DNA of 64,000 bases from Pleomorphomonas sp. NRK KF1 (GCF_023721755.1 NZ_JAMDLH010000003.1:248001-312000); one strand, 5' to 3'; counted from the stretch's first letter, positions 18,444 through 27,731 are shown. Notes: generated by a model not told the origin, from the letters alone. Numbers and translations: made by a program.

Positions 18444-19310
18444 TCACCCCTCTCCGATCGTCTTGTCGGGAACCGGCGTCGAGCGCCGCCACGACAGCCG
18501 GGCTGCCATCTCGCGGGCGTTGTACCGCATGAGATAGAGCGCCGAGAGCGCATAGCGTTTGCTGAGGCGGCGTGGATCGTGAACGAGTCGCCACAACCAT
18601 TCGAGACCGATTGTCTGGAGCACTTCCGGTGCCCGGCTCTGGCGGCCACCGATGAAATCGAGCGCCGCGCCGATGCAGACGAAGGTGACGCCGGGCGCCC
18701 AACGGCGGGCAAACTCGGCGAAAATCTCCTGCTTGGGGGCGCCAAGCGCCACGAAGCAGATCCGGGCGCCGCTCGCTGCGATGCGTTCGGCGGCGGCTCG
18801 GGCGTCCACGCCGAAAGGACTGAAGCCGTAGGGAGGACTCTCGAAGTCGGCAACGATGAGACGCGGGTACTCGCAGCGGAGCACCGCCACGCTGGTGGCG
18901 AGCGTCTCCGGACTCGTGCCGAAGAAATGCACGGGAACACGGGCAAGCGCCGCCGCCCCGCAGAGTGGGCGCACAAGATCTGCGCCGGTGACGCGAACGA
19001 GGCTCGCCCCCTGTCGGCGCGCCATGGCCACCACCGGAGCGCCATCGGCGGAGACATATGTCGCCTGATCATATGCTGCGCGGAAGGCCGGATCGTGCTC
19101 CAGCTTGACGAGATGGTCGAGGTTCAGCGTGAAGACGGTGCCGCCCCGGCCGGTCAATGCGTCGAAGGTGACGAGATGGACGAGGTCGACCTGCTTTCCG
19201 ATGTTGACGCGTATCGTGTCGATCGTGGCGATCGGATCGGGCGTGCGGCCGGACTCTGCAGATTTTGCGGCTTCGGTCGAAACCGGACGATCGATGAACA
19301 GACCTGACAT
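18444..19310 (-). CDS. WecB/TagA/CpsF-family glycosyltransferase
   Basis: 288 residues. TLNLDHLVKLEHDPAFRAAY and VSADGAPVVAMARRQGA correspond to the conserved Thr and the Asp-Gly of the WecB/TagA/CpsF (GT26) family, followed by RVTGADLV, PVHFFGTSPETL and FVALGAPKQEIFAEF, all diagnostic. These enzymes transfer ManNAc, ManNAcA or glucose-type residues to lipid-linked acceptors in teichoic acid, ECA or exopolysaccharide synthesis. ATG preceded by GGAGAG. It is followed 7 bp later by the GT4 gene, forming a two-gene operon. The 308 bp upstream separate it from the co-polymerase gene. Confidence 0.92.
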   Translation of the reverse strand: MSGLFIDRPVSTEAAKSAESGRTPDPIATIDTIRVNIGKQVDLVHLVTFDALTGRGGTVFTLNLDHLVKLEHDPAFRAAYDQATYVSADGAPVVAMARRQGASLVRVTGADLVRPLCGAAALARVPVHFFGTSPETLATSVAVLRCEYPRLIVADFESPPYGFSPFGVDARAAAERIAASGARICFVALGAPKQEIFAEFARRWAPGVTFVCIGAALDFIGGRQSRAPEVLQTIGLEWLWRLVHDPRRLSKRYALSALYLMRYNAREMAARLSWRRSTPVPDKTIGEG

Positions 19311-19618
19311 TGGCGACTCTCCGGCGCGTCACGCGCCATCCCGACGCCGGAGACGCGCGACGGACCATCAAGGCCCCATCCCCGCCTCCCAGCGAATTGC
19401 GTTTTCCGGCAAGGGCCAAGCTGTCGGCATGGCCTTCCCTTCGACGCAACCTAGACCGGTCGCGGTTCAATACGGATTTATCCGATCCCTCAAATTGTAA
19501 TGAAATGCCGTTTTGTTTCGAGCGGAAGGAGACGCGCGGCGTGTTTGCAGCCGATCCATCGTCGCCCGAGGTGGGCAATGTCGAAGCGGCGGGCCGGTCT
19601 GTCTGCTGCAGGGCGAGC
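19311..19618. other. Intergenic region between CpsF-type and GumC-like genes
   Basis: 308 bp without a credible gene. The middle (about 19465-19515) is AT-richer than the surroundings, with a small inverted repeat CGGAT-AA-ATCCG, and probably carries the promoter of the minus-strand CpsF-GT4 operon; no clean -35/-10 pair could be assigned. Confidence 0.4.
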
Positions 19619-21823
19619 TCAGGCGCGCTCCGCCATGGCGAGGCTGTCCGCGCGTTCGTGAACCAGTACCACGCCGGCGAACGCAGGCAGGATGCCGGCC
19701 AGGTCGCGCACCATTTCCGCAGCCTCGTCGTCCTGTTCGATGATGGCGTCGGCGACGATCAGAACGGCGTCAACCCGGCCGAGAAGTGCCTGGAACAGCT
19801 CGGGCGAGTGGCGGTGCCCGCAATGCAGGATGATGCGGCCAAAATCCTGGGACAGCTTCTCGACGAAGTCGGCGACGCGGGTGACGTCGGCGGCGATGTC
19901 GGCTGCCAAGTCCGGGCCTCCGACGCCGATGAGGGTCAGATCCGGTCCCTCCTCGCAGAGCGCGATGCCGGTCGCGTCGGCTCTGCCGGCTATCACGTCG
20001 ATAACGCCCGGGATCGCCTCGTCGACATAGGCGCGATGCAACGGAAGCTCATCCCAGGATGCATCGATGAGCAGAACGCCATCCCTGGTCGGCACATGGG
20101 CGAGTCCGAGAGCGATGGTCGCCGCCGCCGGGCCGTGGTCGGCACCGAGCACGAGAACCAGACGCGATGCGCCGGCTGCCGCCGTGATCTTGCGAACAAG
20201 TGCTCCGAAAGCCTCGGCGGAAGCCTGGCTCGGCAGGCCATCGTCATCGGTCAGGGCGCTGGTCAGGATGGAGTGCGGCGTCCGCTCGGTGGGCCGGCCG
20301 CGGTGGTCTGACTCAAACGAGCGCGTGGCCACCGTGAACTCGGCGAGGACCGATGGCGCCGCCGGTTCTTCGGCCGTTGCGCTGCCTGGCAGACTGTCGC
20401 TCTCCTCCAGAACGGCCGGTGGCTGCGTGCCGGGAAGGTCCTCTTCCGGTGAGAACGCCGCGTCTTCCCGGGTGCGGAGCGAGCCGGTATCGCTGGGCGC
20501 CGCGAATGCCTCTTCGTCGGCTTCCGCATATTCCGGCAAATAACGGCGGCCGCGATAGACTGCGATGGTCAGGGCAAGACCGAGACCGGCGATGCCGCAA
20601 AGAGCAAGGATAAGGGTCTGGCGTGGTGCATAGGGAGACAGCGGAATGTTGGCCGGTGCGATGACGCGCGCGTCCGACACCTGCGTGTTGGCCTGCAGGG
20701 TGATTTCCTCGGTGCGCGCGACATAGGTCTTGTACATGTCGGCACGGAGCGAGGCTTCGTTCTCGAGTTCGCGCAGCTCAATGGTTCGTTCGCTGGTGTC
20801 GGTGACCACGGCGCCGGCATCGTCGAGCGCCTTTCGTGCCGCTGCTTCGGCAGCCGCCGCCACCTGATACTCCGCGTCGGCGCTGACGGAGAGCGTCTTG
20901 AGTTCGCCCTCGATCTGGGATTCGGCGCGGACGAGATCGGCGCGCGCCGCCACCATGCGGGGATGGTTCGGGCCGAGATCCTGGCCAAGCTCGCCGACGG
21001 TGCGAGCGGCGAGTGCCCGTTCGATCTTGAGACGGCTCAGAACCGTGGAATCTATGCCGGTCAGAGCGGCGTCCGATCCGCCGGCTCGGGCTGCGGCGAT
21101 CTTGTCGCGGCGGGCCTTGGCATCCTGGGTGCGAACGCGGGCGGCGACATAGGCGTCGTTGAGCTGGCGTAGCGTATCCTCGTCCACCGAACGGCCGTTT
21201 GCCGTCAGGATTCCATGATTGCGGCGGTAGGCTTCGAGCTTTTCCTGAGCGGTGCGTGCCTTGGCCCTGAGGTCGTCGAGCTGCCGGTTGATGAGGTTGC
21301 TCGCCTCGCGGACCGCCGCCTGCTTCACCTCGACCTGATTGGCGACGAACGCCTCGGCCAGTTCCTGGGCAATGCGAACGGCGCGATCGGCCGATTTGCT
21401 GCGAACCGAAATGTCGAGCACGTAGGTCTGGTCGGCGCGCTCCACCTTGATCGCCTTGACGAGCGCCCTCAGTGTCTGGTCGCGGCTACCGCCGAACTCC
21501 GGGTCGCTTTGGAGCCCCAGCGTATCGATGACCGTCGAAAGGATCGCGGCGGATGTGACGACGTTGGCCTGGGTATCGATCCATACGGCGTCGACACCCT
21601 GCAACGGCTGTGAAAGGCCGGGACCCGCCACGACCTGCTTGTCGCGAGGGTCGAGCAAGACTCTGGCCGTCGATTGCCAAACCCGAGGGGCAAACGTCGC
21701 GTAGGCAAAGCCCGCGCCGACAACCAGCAGCGTGACCAACGCGATCAGTCGCCACTGGCGGAACAGGATGGAAAGCAACAGGCCGATGTCGACCTCGCCC
21801 GGGCGGCGCGTTTCCTCGGTCAT
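19619..21823 (-). CDS. Wzc/GumC-like polysaccharide co-polymerase with degenerate ATPase domain
   Basis: 734 residues from the ATG at 21821-21823; a TTG at 21866-21868 would add 15. N-terminal Wzz-type segment (DIGLLLSILFRQWRLIALVTLLVV, first membrane helix), a long coiled-coil periplasmic region (residues 150-400), and a second membrane helix after SPYAPRQTLILALCGIAGLGL near 415. The C-terminal 200 residues have the BY-kinase/MinD-like fold, but Walker A reads GADHGPAAAT instead of GxxxGKST, with no P-loop Lys. Walker A' is reduced to LLIDAS and there is no C-terminal Tyr cluster. It should control chain length and export of the polysaccharide without kinase activity. Divergent from the Wzy-like gene. 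Confidence 0.88.
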   Translation of the reverse strand: MTEETRRPGEVDIGLLLSILFRQWRLIALVTLLVVGAGFAYATFAPRVWQSTARVLLDPRDKQVVAGPGLSQPLQGVDAVWIDTQANVVTSAAILSTVIDTLGLQSDPEFGGSRDQTLRALVKAIKVERADQTYVLDISVRSKSADRAVRIAQELAEAFVANQVEVKQAAVREASNLINRQLDDLRAKARTAQEKLEAYRRNHGILTANGRSVDEDTLRQLNDAYVAARVRTQDAKARRDKIAAARAGGSDAALTGIDSTVLSRLKIERALAARTVGELGQDLGPNHPRMVAARADLVRAESQIEGELKTLSVSADAEYQVAAAAEAAARKALDDAGAVVTDTSERTIELRELENEASLRADMYKTYVARTEEITLQANTQVSDARVIAPANIPLSPYAPRQTLILALCGIAGLGLALTIAVYRGRRYLPEYAEADEEAFAAPSDTGSLRTREDAAFSPEEDLPGTQPPAVLEESDSLPGSATAEEPAAPSVLAEFTVATRSFESDHRGRPTERTPHSILTSALTDDDGLPSQASAEAFGALVRKITAAAGASRLVLVLGADHGPAAATIALGLAHVPTRDGVLLIDASWDELPLHRAYVDEAIPGVIDVIAGRADATGIALCEEGPDLTLIGVGGPDLAADIAADVTRVADFVEKLSQDFGRIILHCGHRHSPELFQALLGRVDAVLIVADAIIEQDDEAAEMVRDLAGILPAFAGVVLVHERADSLAMAERA

Positions 21824-22049
21824 CGGCCTAACGATTCTCTGGTCGTCGGATATGATGAGGCTGTTCAACTTGCTTGTCCGCCCGTGTTTGCAGCTTGTTA
21901 ACCATAGGGCGGTGCGCTTAAGGAAACGTGAACGATGTCGGTCGAAATAGAGGCACCGATCCTCCTCACGAAGACCGCGAGTTAACCATGCAGTCGCGAC
22001 GATCCCACTCAGGTTTTCGGAAGGTTTCAGTCTCGGGATCGATCTCGGT

Positions 22050-23357
22050 ATGGCATTGCGGGCATTTCTGCTTCCCGTTTCCTATCGCACCGGCAGCGTC
22101 GGCTTTGCGATCGATGTACGTCCGTTTGCGGCCGGCCTGACGGTCCTTTCCGTTCTTGCTCTCTTCCTTCTGTCCGGACCGATGCTCAACCTAATCGGCA
22201 TCCCCTATGATGCGGCGGGCGGCAGTCCGCTCCTCAAGATCCATCCGGCGAGCTACCTGTCCGTGCTGGCGCTGGCCACCTGGATTGTCGTCGACGGCGG
22301 CCTCGGGCCGTTTCTTGGCCGCAGTTGGCGCGACAGCCCTGGCTTGGTGGCCCTTTTCCTCGCCATCGGTCTTCTCGCCTTCCAGGTCATCGGCGTTCAG
22401 AAAACGCCGATTTCGCAGGTGACCGACAACTTCGTGATGACCGCCTGCCTGTTCGCGTCTCTTGCTCGTCTGGACTCTCGCGAGATGCGTTTCGTGGCGC
22501 TGCTCGTGCAGGCCATCCTTGCCGTCAACAGCACCCTTGGCTATGTCGAGGGGCTCAGCGGCTTCCGTTTGACCCCTCTCTATGTCAACGGCGAGTTGCT
22601 AACATGGGAGTGGCGGGCAACGGCACTGCTCGGCCATCCCCTGATGAATGCCATGATCACGACGGTTTGCCTGGTGTCGCTGGCCTTGGGCGCCGGACCG
22701 TTCCGACAGGGACCCCGTCTCTTTCTGGTGTTGTTCCACTTCGGAGCGCTGTTCTTCTTCGGCGGCCGTACCGCCATCGTTCTGTCGGCCGCTTCCCTGT
22801 TCGCCATCGCCGCCTTCTCGGGCGCCCGCCTGCTGCTGGGGCGCCGTTTCCCGCTCCCGGTGGCCGCCGCCGCCATCTTCGCCGCAACGTTTTTGGTGAT
22901 CGGCGCCGTGCTCGTCGTCGACGGTGGCATGGTCGACCGTCTGATTGGACGCTTCATCAATGACGACGGCAGCGCCATGGCCCGCGTCGCCATGTTGTCG
23001 GTCTTTCGGGACATGTCCTGGCCGGAGGTGGTCTTCGGGCCGGACGTCGCCTCGGTGAAGGCGATGCTGCCGAGGATCGGCACCCCGATCGCCATCGAAA
23101 GCGCCTATGTCGGCTTCGTCGCCTACTACGGCGGTTTCGTCACTCTGTTCTTCCTGATGGGGCTCGCCGCCTTTTTCGCCGAACTGATCCGCCGCTTCGG
23201 GGCGGCCGTCCTCATGCCGCTCGGCATCTATTTTCTGATATCAACGGCGGTGTCCTCCTTCTCCACCAAGTCGATCGAACTTGGCCTGCTCACCACGCTC
23301 ATCATCACGGCCTTTGCCAGTCGCCTGCGGACTTCGGAAAGGTCGCCGCCATGCTGA
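22050..23357 (+). CDS. Wzy/O-antigen-ligase-like polysaccharide polymerase (VpsF-like)
   Basis: 435 residues, 10-12 hydrophobic helices, inner membrane. The central large periplasmic loop and the arrangement SAYVGFVAYYGGFVTLFFLMGL near residue 350 match Wzy-type exopolysaccharide polymerases, particularly those labelled VpsF in Vibrio and Rhizobiales clusters; assignment to the superfamily is firm, to VpsF tentative. It would join undecaprenyl-linked repeat units in the periplasm. The gene overlaps the next (flippase) gene by 7 bp. No strong Shine-Dalgarno precedes the ATG at 22050. Confidence 0.8.
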   Translation: MALRAFLLPVSYRTGSVGFAIDVRPFAAGLTVLSVLALFLLSGPMLNLIGIPYDAAGGSPLLKIHPASYLSVLALATWIVVDGGLGPFLGRSWRDSPGLVALFLAIGLLAFQVIGVQKTPISQVTDNFVMTACLFASLARLDSREMRFVALLVQAILAVNSTLGYVEGLSGFRLTPLYVNGELLTWEWRATALLGHPLMNAMITTVCLVSLALGAGPFRQGPRLFLVLFHFGALFFFGGRTAIVLSAASLFAIAAFSGARLLLGRRFPLPVAAAAIFAATFLVIGAVLVVDGGMVDRLIGRFINDDGSAMARVAMLSVFRDMSWPEVVFGPDVASVKAMLPRIGTPIAIESAYVGFVAYYGGFVTLFFLMGLAAFFAELIRRFGAAVLMPLGIYFLISTAVSSFSTKSIELGLLTTLIITAFASRLRTSERSPPC

Positions 23358-24799
23358 TCCGCCAGACTCTTCTCTACCTGCCGGCGCAGTTCCTGTCGCC
23401 GGTTTCTCAGTTCCTGTCGGTAATGATCTGGACCTGGTGGCTGCCGCCGGCCGAGATGGCCACGTTCGTGCTCGTCACCTCGACGCAGGAACTGGCCTAC
23501 ATGTTGAGTCGGTCCTGGTTCTCCTTCTACACGCTGCGCTTCCTGCCCCCGCCGGAGGACGTTGCCGGTCGTCGTCGCTACCTTGAGACCGAGACGTCGC
23601 TGCTGGTTCTGATGACGCTTCCCGAACTCGCCGCCGCCGCTCTCTCCATGCATTTCTTTAGCGGGCACAGCGACCCGCTTCTCGTCTTCCTGATCATCGC
23701 CGCCTATTACGTGACGCGCGGTCTCAACAACCATTTCGGAGAGCGGGCCCGAGCGCAGGATAAGATTCTTGCTTACACGCTTTTGCTGACGTCGGGCCCG
23801 GTGGGCGGCCTCGTGGCGGGAGTTGTCTCTACCGAGGTTTTCGGTGCTTCCGCTGGCCAGCTTCTGATCGTTTACGCGGCCATGCAGGCGCTGGGCACCG
23901 CCGTGGCGCTCCCGATGATCGGAGCGAGCCTCCGGACGGCGCGCCTCGACCTTGCCATCTTCAAGGACGCCGTCCTGAACGGCGGACCGATGCTGGTGGT
24001 CAACGGGATCGGCTGGTTTGGCGAGAACGGCATTCGCTATGTCGTCGATCACATCGGCGGCTCGGCCGCTTTTGGACTGATGGCGGTCGGCTGGGGGCTT
24101 GGCCGACGCTCGGCCTCGGTCGCCTCGATGCTGGTGTCCGTGGCCGCATTCCCGATCGCCGCCCGCATGATCAACGCCGGCGACCGGAACGCGGCGCTTG
24201 AGCAGCTCAAGGTCAATGCCGCCCTGCTCACCGCCGTATTGCTTCCGTCGGTGGTGGGCCTTTGGCTTGTCACCGACATTCTGGTCGACTTGGCGGTTGC
24301 CGAAACCTACCGCGACGTGACCCGCTCCATTCTCGGGCTCGCTGCTTTCGGCGGCATGATTCGCGCCTACCACGCCCACGCCACCGGACAGATGCTGACG
24401 CTCGACAGCCGTTATGGCCTGCTCGTCATCATCGGCCTGTTCGAGATCATGGCCACCACCGGCCTTGCCGTCGTCGGCTTCTCCATGAACTATCTCGTCG
24501 GGGTGGTGGTTGGCGCGCTGATCGCCTCAGGTCTGACGCTGGCCCTTTCGGCTACCATTGCCATCAGGCTCTGCGGTTTTCGCTTCCCCATTGTCGATAC
24601 CGCTCGCATTGCACTTGCGACAACCGTCATGGGACTCGTCGTTCATTCGATAGACTGGCCGCATACCGCCCTTGGTCTTGTGGGCGCCACGCTGATCGGC
24701 GGTCTTTCCTATGTCTTGGCGCTCGCCGCCGTCTATTATAGGCATCTGCCGCCGTTGGTCGGCCTCATCACGGCAAAAATCGCGGGGACGCGACCATGA
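23351..24799 (+). CDS. Wzx-like polysaccharide flippase
   Basis: 482 residues with 12-14 membrane helices and the MATE/MVF-like arrangement of oligosaccharide translocases: QTLLYLPAQFLSPVSQFLSV at the N-terminus, FKDAVLNGGPMLVVNGIGWF starting the second half. It would flip the lipid-linked repeat unit to the periplasmic face for the polymerase encoded just upstream, with which it overlaps by 7 bp. Its stop codon overlaps the ATG of the UPF0303 gene. The sequence is diverged, so flippase rather than another exporter is inferred mainly from fold and context. Confidence 0.82.
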   Translation: MLIRQTLLYLPAQFLSPVSQFLSVMIWTWWLPPAEMATFVLVTSTQELAYMLSRSWFSFYTLRFLPPPEDVAGRRRYLETETSLLVLMTLPELAAAALSMHFFSGHSDPLLVFLIIAAYYVTRGLNNHFGERARAQDKILAYTLLLTSGPVGGLVAGVVSTEVFGASAGQLLIVYAAMQALGTAVALPMIGASLRTARLDLAIFKDAVLNGGPMLVVNGIGWFGENGIRYVVDHIGGSAAFGLMAVGWGLGRRSASVASMLVSVAAFPIAARMINAGDRNAALEQLKVNAALLTAVLLPSVVGLWLVTDILVDLAVAETYRDVTRSILGLAAFGGMIRAYHAHATGQMLTLDSRYGLLVIIGLFEIMATTGLAVVGFSMNYLVGVVVGALIASGLTLALSATIAIRLCGFRFPIVDTARIALATTVMGLVVHSIDWPHTALGLVGATLIGGLSYVLALAAVYYRHLPPLVGLITAKIAGTRP

Positions 24800-25275
24800 C
24801 CTTCATTTCCCAGGAATTTCTCGACGATCTCTTGGCCCAGGAAGACCGTCTGCAGTTTCCCTCCTTCGACAACGACACGGCCATCGCGCTCGGCCTTCTT
24901 CTGGTGGAGCTCGGTCGGTCCCGCAGCCTGCCGATCACCGTCGACGTGAGGCGCGCCGGCCAGCAGCTTTTCCATGCCGCGCTCCCCGGAACCAGCGCCG
25001 ACAATGACGAATGGGTGATCCGCAAGAGTGCCGTCGTCATGCGCTTCGGCCATTCCTCCTACTACATGGGACGGCGGGCAGCCCTGAAGGACGTGCCGTT
25101 TCATGAGGCGATGCTTGTCGATCCACGCGAATATGCCGCCCATGGCGGCGCCTTCCCGATACGCGTGATCGGCACCGGCCTCATCGGCACCGTCACCGTG
25201 TCGGGGTTGCCACAGCACGAAGATCACGCCCTCGTCGTCGAGGCCATCGAAGGCTTTCTCGCAAGGCAGGGCTGA
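24796..25275 (+). CDS. UPF0303 / HbpS-like (GlcG-type) small protein
   Basis: 159 residues. VDVRRAGQQLFHAALPGTSADNDEW and VVMRFGHSSYYMGRRA are the signature segments of the UPF0303 family (yeast YBR137W-like), which shares the HbpS/GlcG fold; some relatives bind haem, but biochemical function is not established. Start ATG at 24796 overlaps the stop of the flippase gene (ATGA), so the two are translationally coupled although no functional link to polysaccharide is known. Cytoplasmic, no signal peptide. Confidence 0.85.
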   Translation: MTFISQEFLDDLLAQEDRLQFPSFDNDTAIALGLLLVELGRSRSLPITVDVRRAGQQLFHAALPGTSADNDEWVIRKSAVVMRFGHSSYYMGRRAALKDVPFHEAMLVDPREYAAHGGAFPIRVIGTGLIGTVTVSGLPQHEDHALVVEAIEGFLARQG

Positions 25276-25480
25276 ACCCCTCCCATCGGCGGGCGACGGA
25301 TCGGATTTGGCCCGTGGCATCAGGGCCAGCCGGGTCTGATCGGCCGACGGTGCATTCCCGCGATTGCCCCGGCGACGGGGCTCGACTTTGCCTTCCGTCT
25401 GCGTACATAACGAGCGTGACCTTTTTTCGGGCGCGCCGTTGGGCGTCGAGGCTGAGAGCCTCGTATGGGAGTGCCAGTTC

Positions 25481-26410
25481 GTGGAGATCAAGTGGCTCGA
25501 GGATTTCGTGAGCCTCGCCAACACGCGCAGTTTTTCGCGCTCGGCGGTGGAACGCCGCGTAACGCAGTCCGCCTTCAGTCGTCGTATCCAGCAGCTCGAG
25601 CAGTGGCTCGGCGTGCCGCTGGTCGATCGCTCTACCTACCCGACCACGCTCACCGCTGAAGGCCGCCGTTTCCGCGAGACCGCCGAGGAGGTTCTGCGCC
25701 TCATCCTGCTCGAACGCGCCGAACTGCGCTCGGGGCGGGCGCAGGGTCAGGGCATCCTCACCTTTTCGACGCTGCATTCCCTGTCGATTTCCTTCTTCCC
25801 CTGGTGGCTCAAGGATGTCGAAGCGGGCTTCGGACCGATCCATGCCAGGCTGATCACCGAGAACTTCCACGACAGCATTCGGATGTTTGCCGAAGGCGAC
25901 TGCGATTTCCTGCTCACCTACGAGCATCCGCGCGTGCCGGTGCTGCTCGACCCCGAGCGCTTTCCGTCCCTCGACCTTGGCGGCGACCGGGTGATCCCGG
26001 TTTCGGCGCCCGATGAAGCGGGGGCGCCGCTGTTCCCGCTGCCCGGTGGGTCCGACAAGCCGGTTCCCTATCTCGCCTACGCGCCCGAGACGTTCCTCGG
26101 CCGGTTGGTGTCGGTGCTGCTCGCCGAGCGAGGCGAAGCGCTGAATCTCGCCAAGATCTACGAGAACCCTATGGCCGAGGCGATCAAGACCATGGCGATC
26201 ACCGGGCGCGGCGTGGCCTGGCTTCCGGCCAACACCATTCGCGCCGAGATCGAGGCGGGAAAGCTAGTGGCCGTCGACCCCGAGGCGGTGATCGAGATGC
26301 GCATCCGCATCTACCGCAACATGGACAAGGTTCGCGCGCGCGTCGAGCGCCTCTGGACCTATCTCAAGGACCACACCGACGCGGCTCCGACGGCCAAAAC
26401 GTCCTCCTGA
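25481..26410 (+). CDS. LysR-family transcriptional regulator
   Basis: 309 residues from the GTG at 25481 (translating as MEIKWLEDFVSLANTRSF), the family's usual N-terminus, preceded by GGGAG; the ORF stays open upstream, but the extra 39 residues are not LysR-like. Winged HTH at residues 17-36 (FSRSAVERRVTQSAFSRRI) and a two-lobe effector domain from about 90. The deaminase gene begins 18 bp downstream on the same strand, an arrangement less common than divergent LysR pairs. It probably senses a nucleobase-like metabolite and regulates its own operon; inferred from context. Confidence 0.93.
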   Translation: MEIKWLEDFVSLANTRSFSRSAVERRVTQSAFSRRIQQLEQWLGVPLVDRSTYPTTLTAEGRRFRETAEEVLRLILLERAELRSGRAQGQGILTFSTLHSLSISFFPWWLKDVEAGFGPIHARLITENFHDSIRMFAEGDCDFLLTYEHPRVPVLLDPERFPSLDLGGDRVIPVSAPDEAGAPLFPLPGGSDKPVPYLAYAPETFLGRLVSVLLAERGEALNLAKIYENPMAEAIKTMAITGRGVAWLPANTIRAEIEAGKLVAVDPEAVIEMRIRIYRNMDKVRARVERLWTYLKDHTDAAPTAKTSS

Positions 26411-26428
26411 ACTTCGACGAGGCCAGCC

Positions 26429-27721
26429 ATGCTTGATCTGCTCATTGAGAACGCCAATCTCGCCGACGGCCGCACCGGCGTCGACATCGCCGTCAAGGAT
26501 GGTCGCATCATCGACATCGGGCCGGCCATCGGTGGATCGGCCCACGCGACCATCGACGCGTCCGGGCGGCTGGTCACGCCTCCCTTCGTCGATCCCCACT
26601 TCCACATGGACGCGACGCTGTCGCTCGGCCTGCCGCGGATGAACCGCTCGGGCACGCTCCTGGAAGGCATCGCGCTCTGGGGAGAGTTGAAGCCGCTTCT
26701 GACCCAGGATGCGGTGGTGGAGCGGGCGCTGCGTTATTGCGACCTCGCCGTCAGCCAGGGGCTGCTCGCCATCCGCAGCCACGTCGACGTCTGCGACGAC
26801 CGGCTTCTGGCCGTCGAAGCGCTGCTGGAGGTGAAGAAGCGGGTCGCTCCCTACATCGACCTTCAACTCGTCGCTTTCCCGCAGGACGGCTTCTATCGGT
26901 CGCCGACGGCCGAACGCAACCTTCTCAAGGCGCTCGACATGGGCGTCGACGTTGTGGGTGGCATTCCGCATTTCGAGCGGACGATGGCCGATGGCGCCGC
27001 CTCGGTGCGTCGCCTGTGCGAGATCGCCGCCGAGCGCGGCCTGATGGTCGACCTCCACTGCGACGAGAGCGACGATCCCTTGTCGCGCCACATCGAGACG
27101 CTGGCCGCCGAGACGATCCGCACCGGCTTGCAGGGCAGGGTGGTCGGCAGCCACCTGACCTCCATGCACTCCATGGACAATTACTACGTCTCCAAGCTGA
27201 TCCCCCTGATGCGGGAGGCCGGCGTGCACGCCGTCGCCAATCCGCTGATCAACATAACGCTTCAGGGGCGCCACGATACCTATCCGAAGCGGCGTGGCAT
27301 GACCCGGGTGCCCGAGCTTCTGAAGGCCGGCGTCAACGTCGCCTTCGGCCACGACTGCGTGATGGATCCCTGGTACTCGATGGGCTCCGGCGACATGCTG
27401 GAGGTGGCCTCGATGGCCGTTCACGTTGGCCAGATGACGGCGCTCGACGCCATCGACACCGCCTTCCACTGCGTCACCGACAGGGCGGCGAAGGCCATCG
27501 GGCTCGACGACTACGGCCTTGAAGTGGGCAAGGCGGCGAACCTTGTGATGCTGCAAGCCCGCGATACGGTGGAGGCGATCCGCCTGAAGCCGACTCGCCT
27601 CGCCGTCATTCGCAACGGCAAGGTCATCGCCGAAACCGAGCCGCGCGTCGCCCGCCTCGACCTTTCCGGTCGTCCCGGGGAGGTCGATCCGTCGGCCTAT
27701 GCTCCGCCGCGTGGAGAGTGA
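26429..27721 (+). CDS. CodA-like amidohydrolase (cytosine/N-heterocycle deaminase)
   Basis: 430 residues, nearly collinear with E. coli cytosine deaminase: TPPFVDPHFHMDATLS (metal-binding HxH), RSHVDVCDDRLLAVEALLEVK, LQLVAFPQDG, LHCDESDDPLSRHIET (His and catalytic Glu region), SHLTSMHSM, NPLINITLQGRHDTYPKRRG and FGHDCVMDPWYSMG. The metal Asp of FGHD is kept, but the next residue, Asp314 in E. coli CodA (FGHDD), is Cys here. That Asp lies in the cytosine pocket, so the substrate may be another base or ring amide. It lies 18 bp after the LysR gene and probably forms an operon with it. Confidence 0.88.
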   Translation: MLDLLIENANLADGRTGVDIAVKDGRIIDIGPAIGGSAHATIDASGRLVTPPFVDPHFHMDATLSLGLPRMNRSGTLLEGIALWGELKPLLTQDAVVERALRYCDLAVSQGLLAIRSHVDVCDDRLLAVEALLEVKKRVAPYIDLQLVAFPQDGFYRSPTAERNLLKALDMGVDVVGGIPHFERTMADGAASVRRLCEIAAERGLMVDLHCDESDDPLSRHIETLAAETIRTGLQGRVVGSHLTSMHSMDNYYVSKLIPLMREAGVHAVANPLINITLQGRHDTYPKRRGMTRVPELLKAGVNVAFGHDCVMDPWYSMGSGDMLEVASMAVHVGQMTALDAIDTAFHCVTDRAAKAIGLDDYGLEVGKAANLVMLQARDTVEAIRLKPTRLAVIRNGKVIAETEPRVARLDLSGRPGEVDPSAYAPPRGE

Positions 27722-27731
27722 AGGCTCACCG

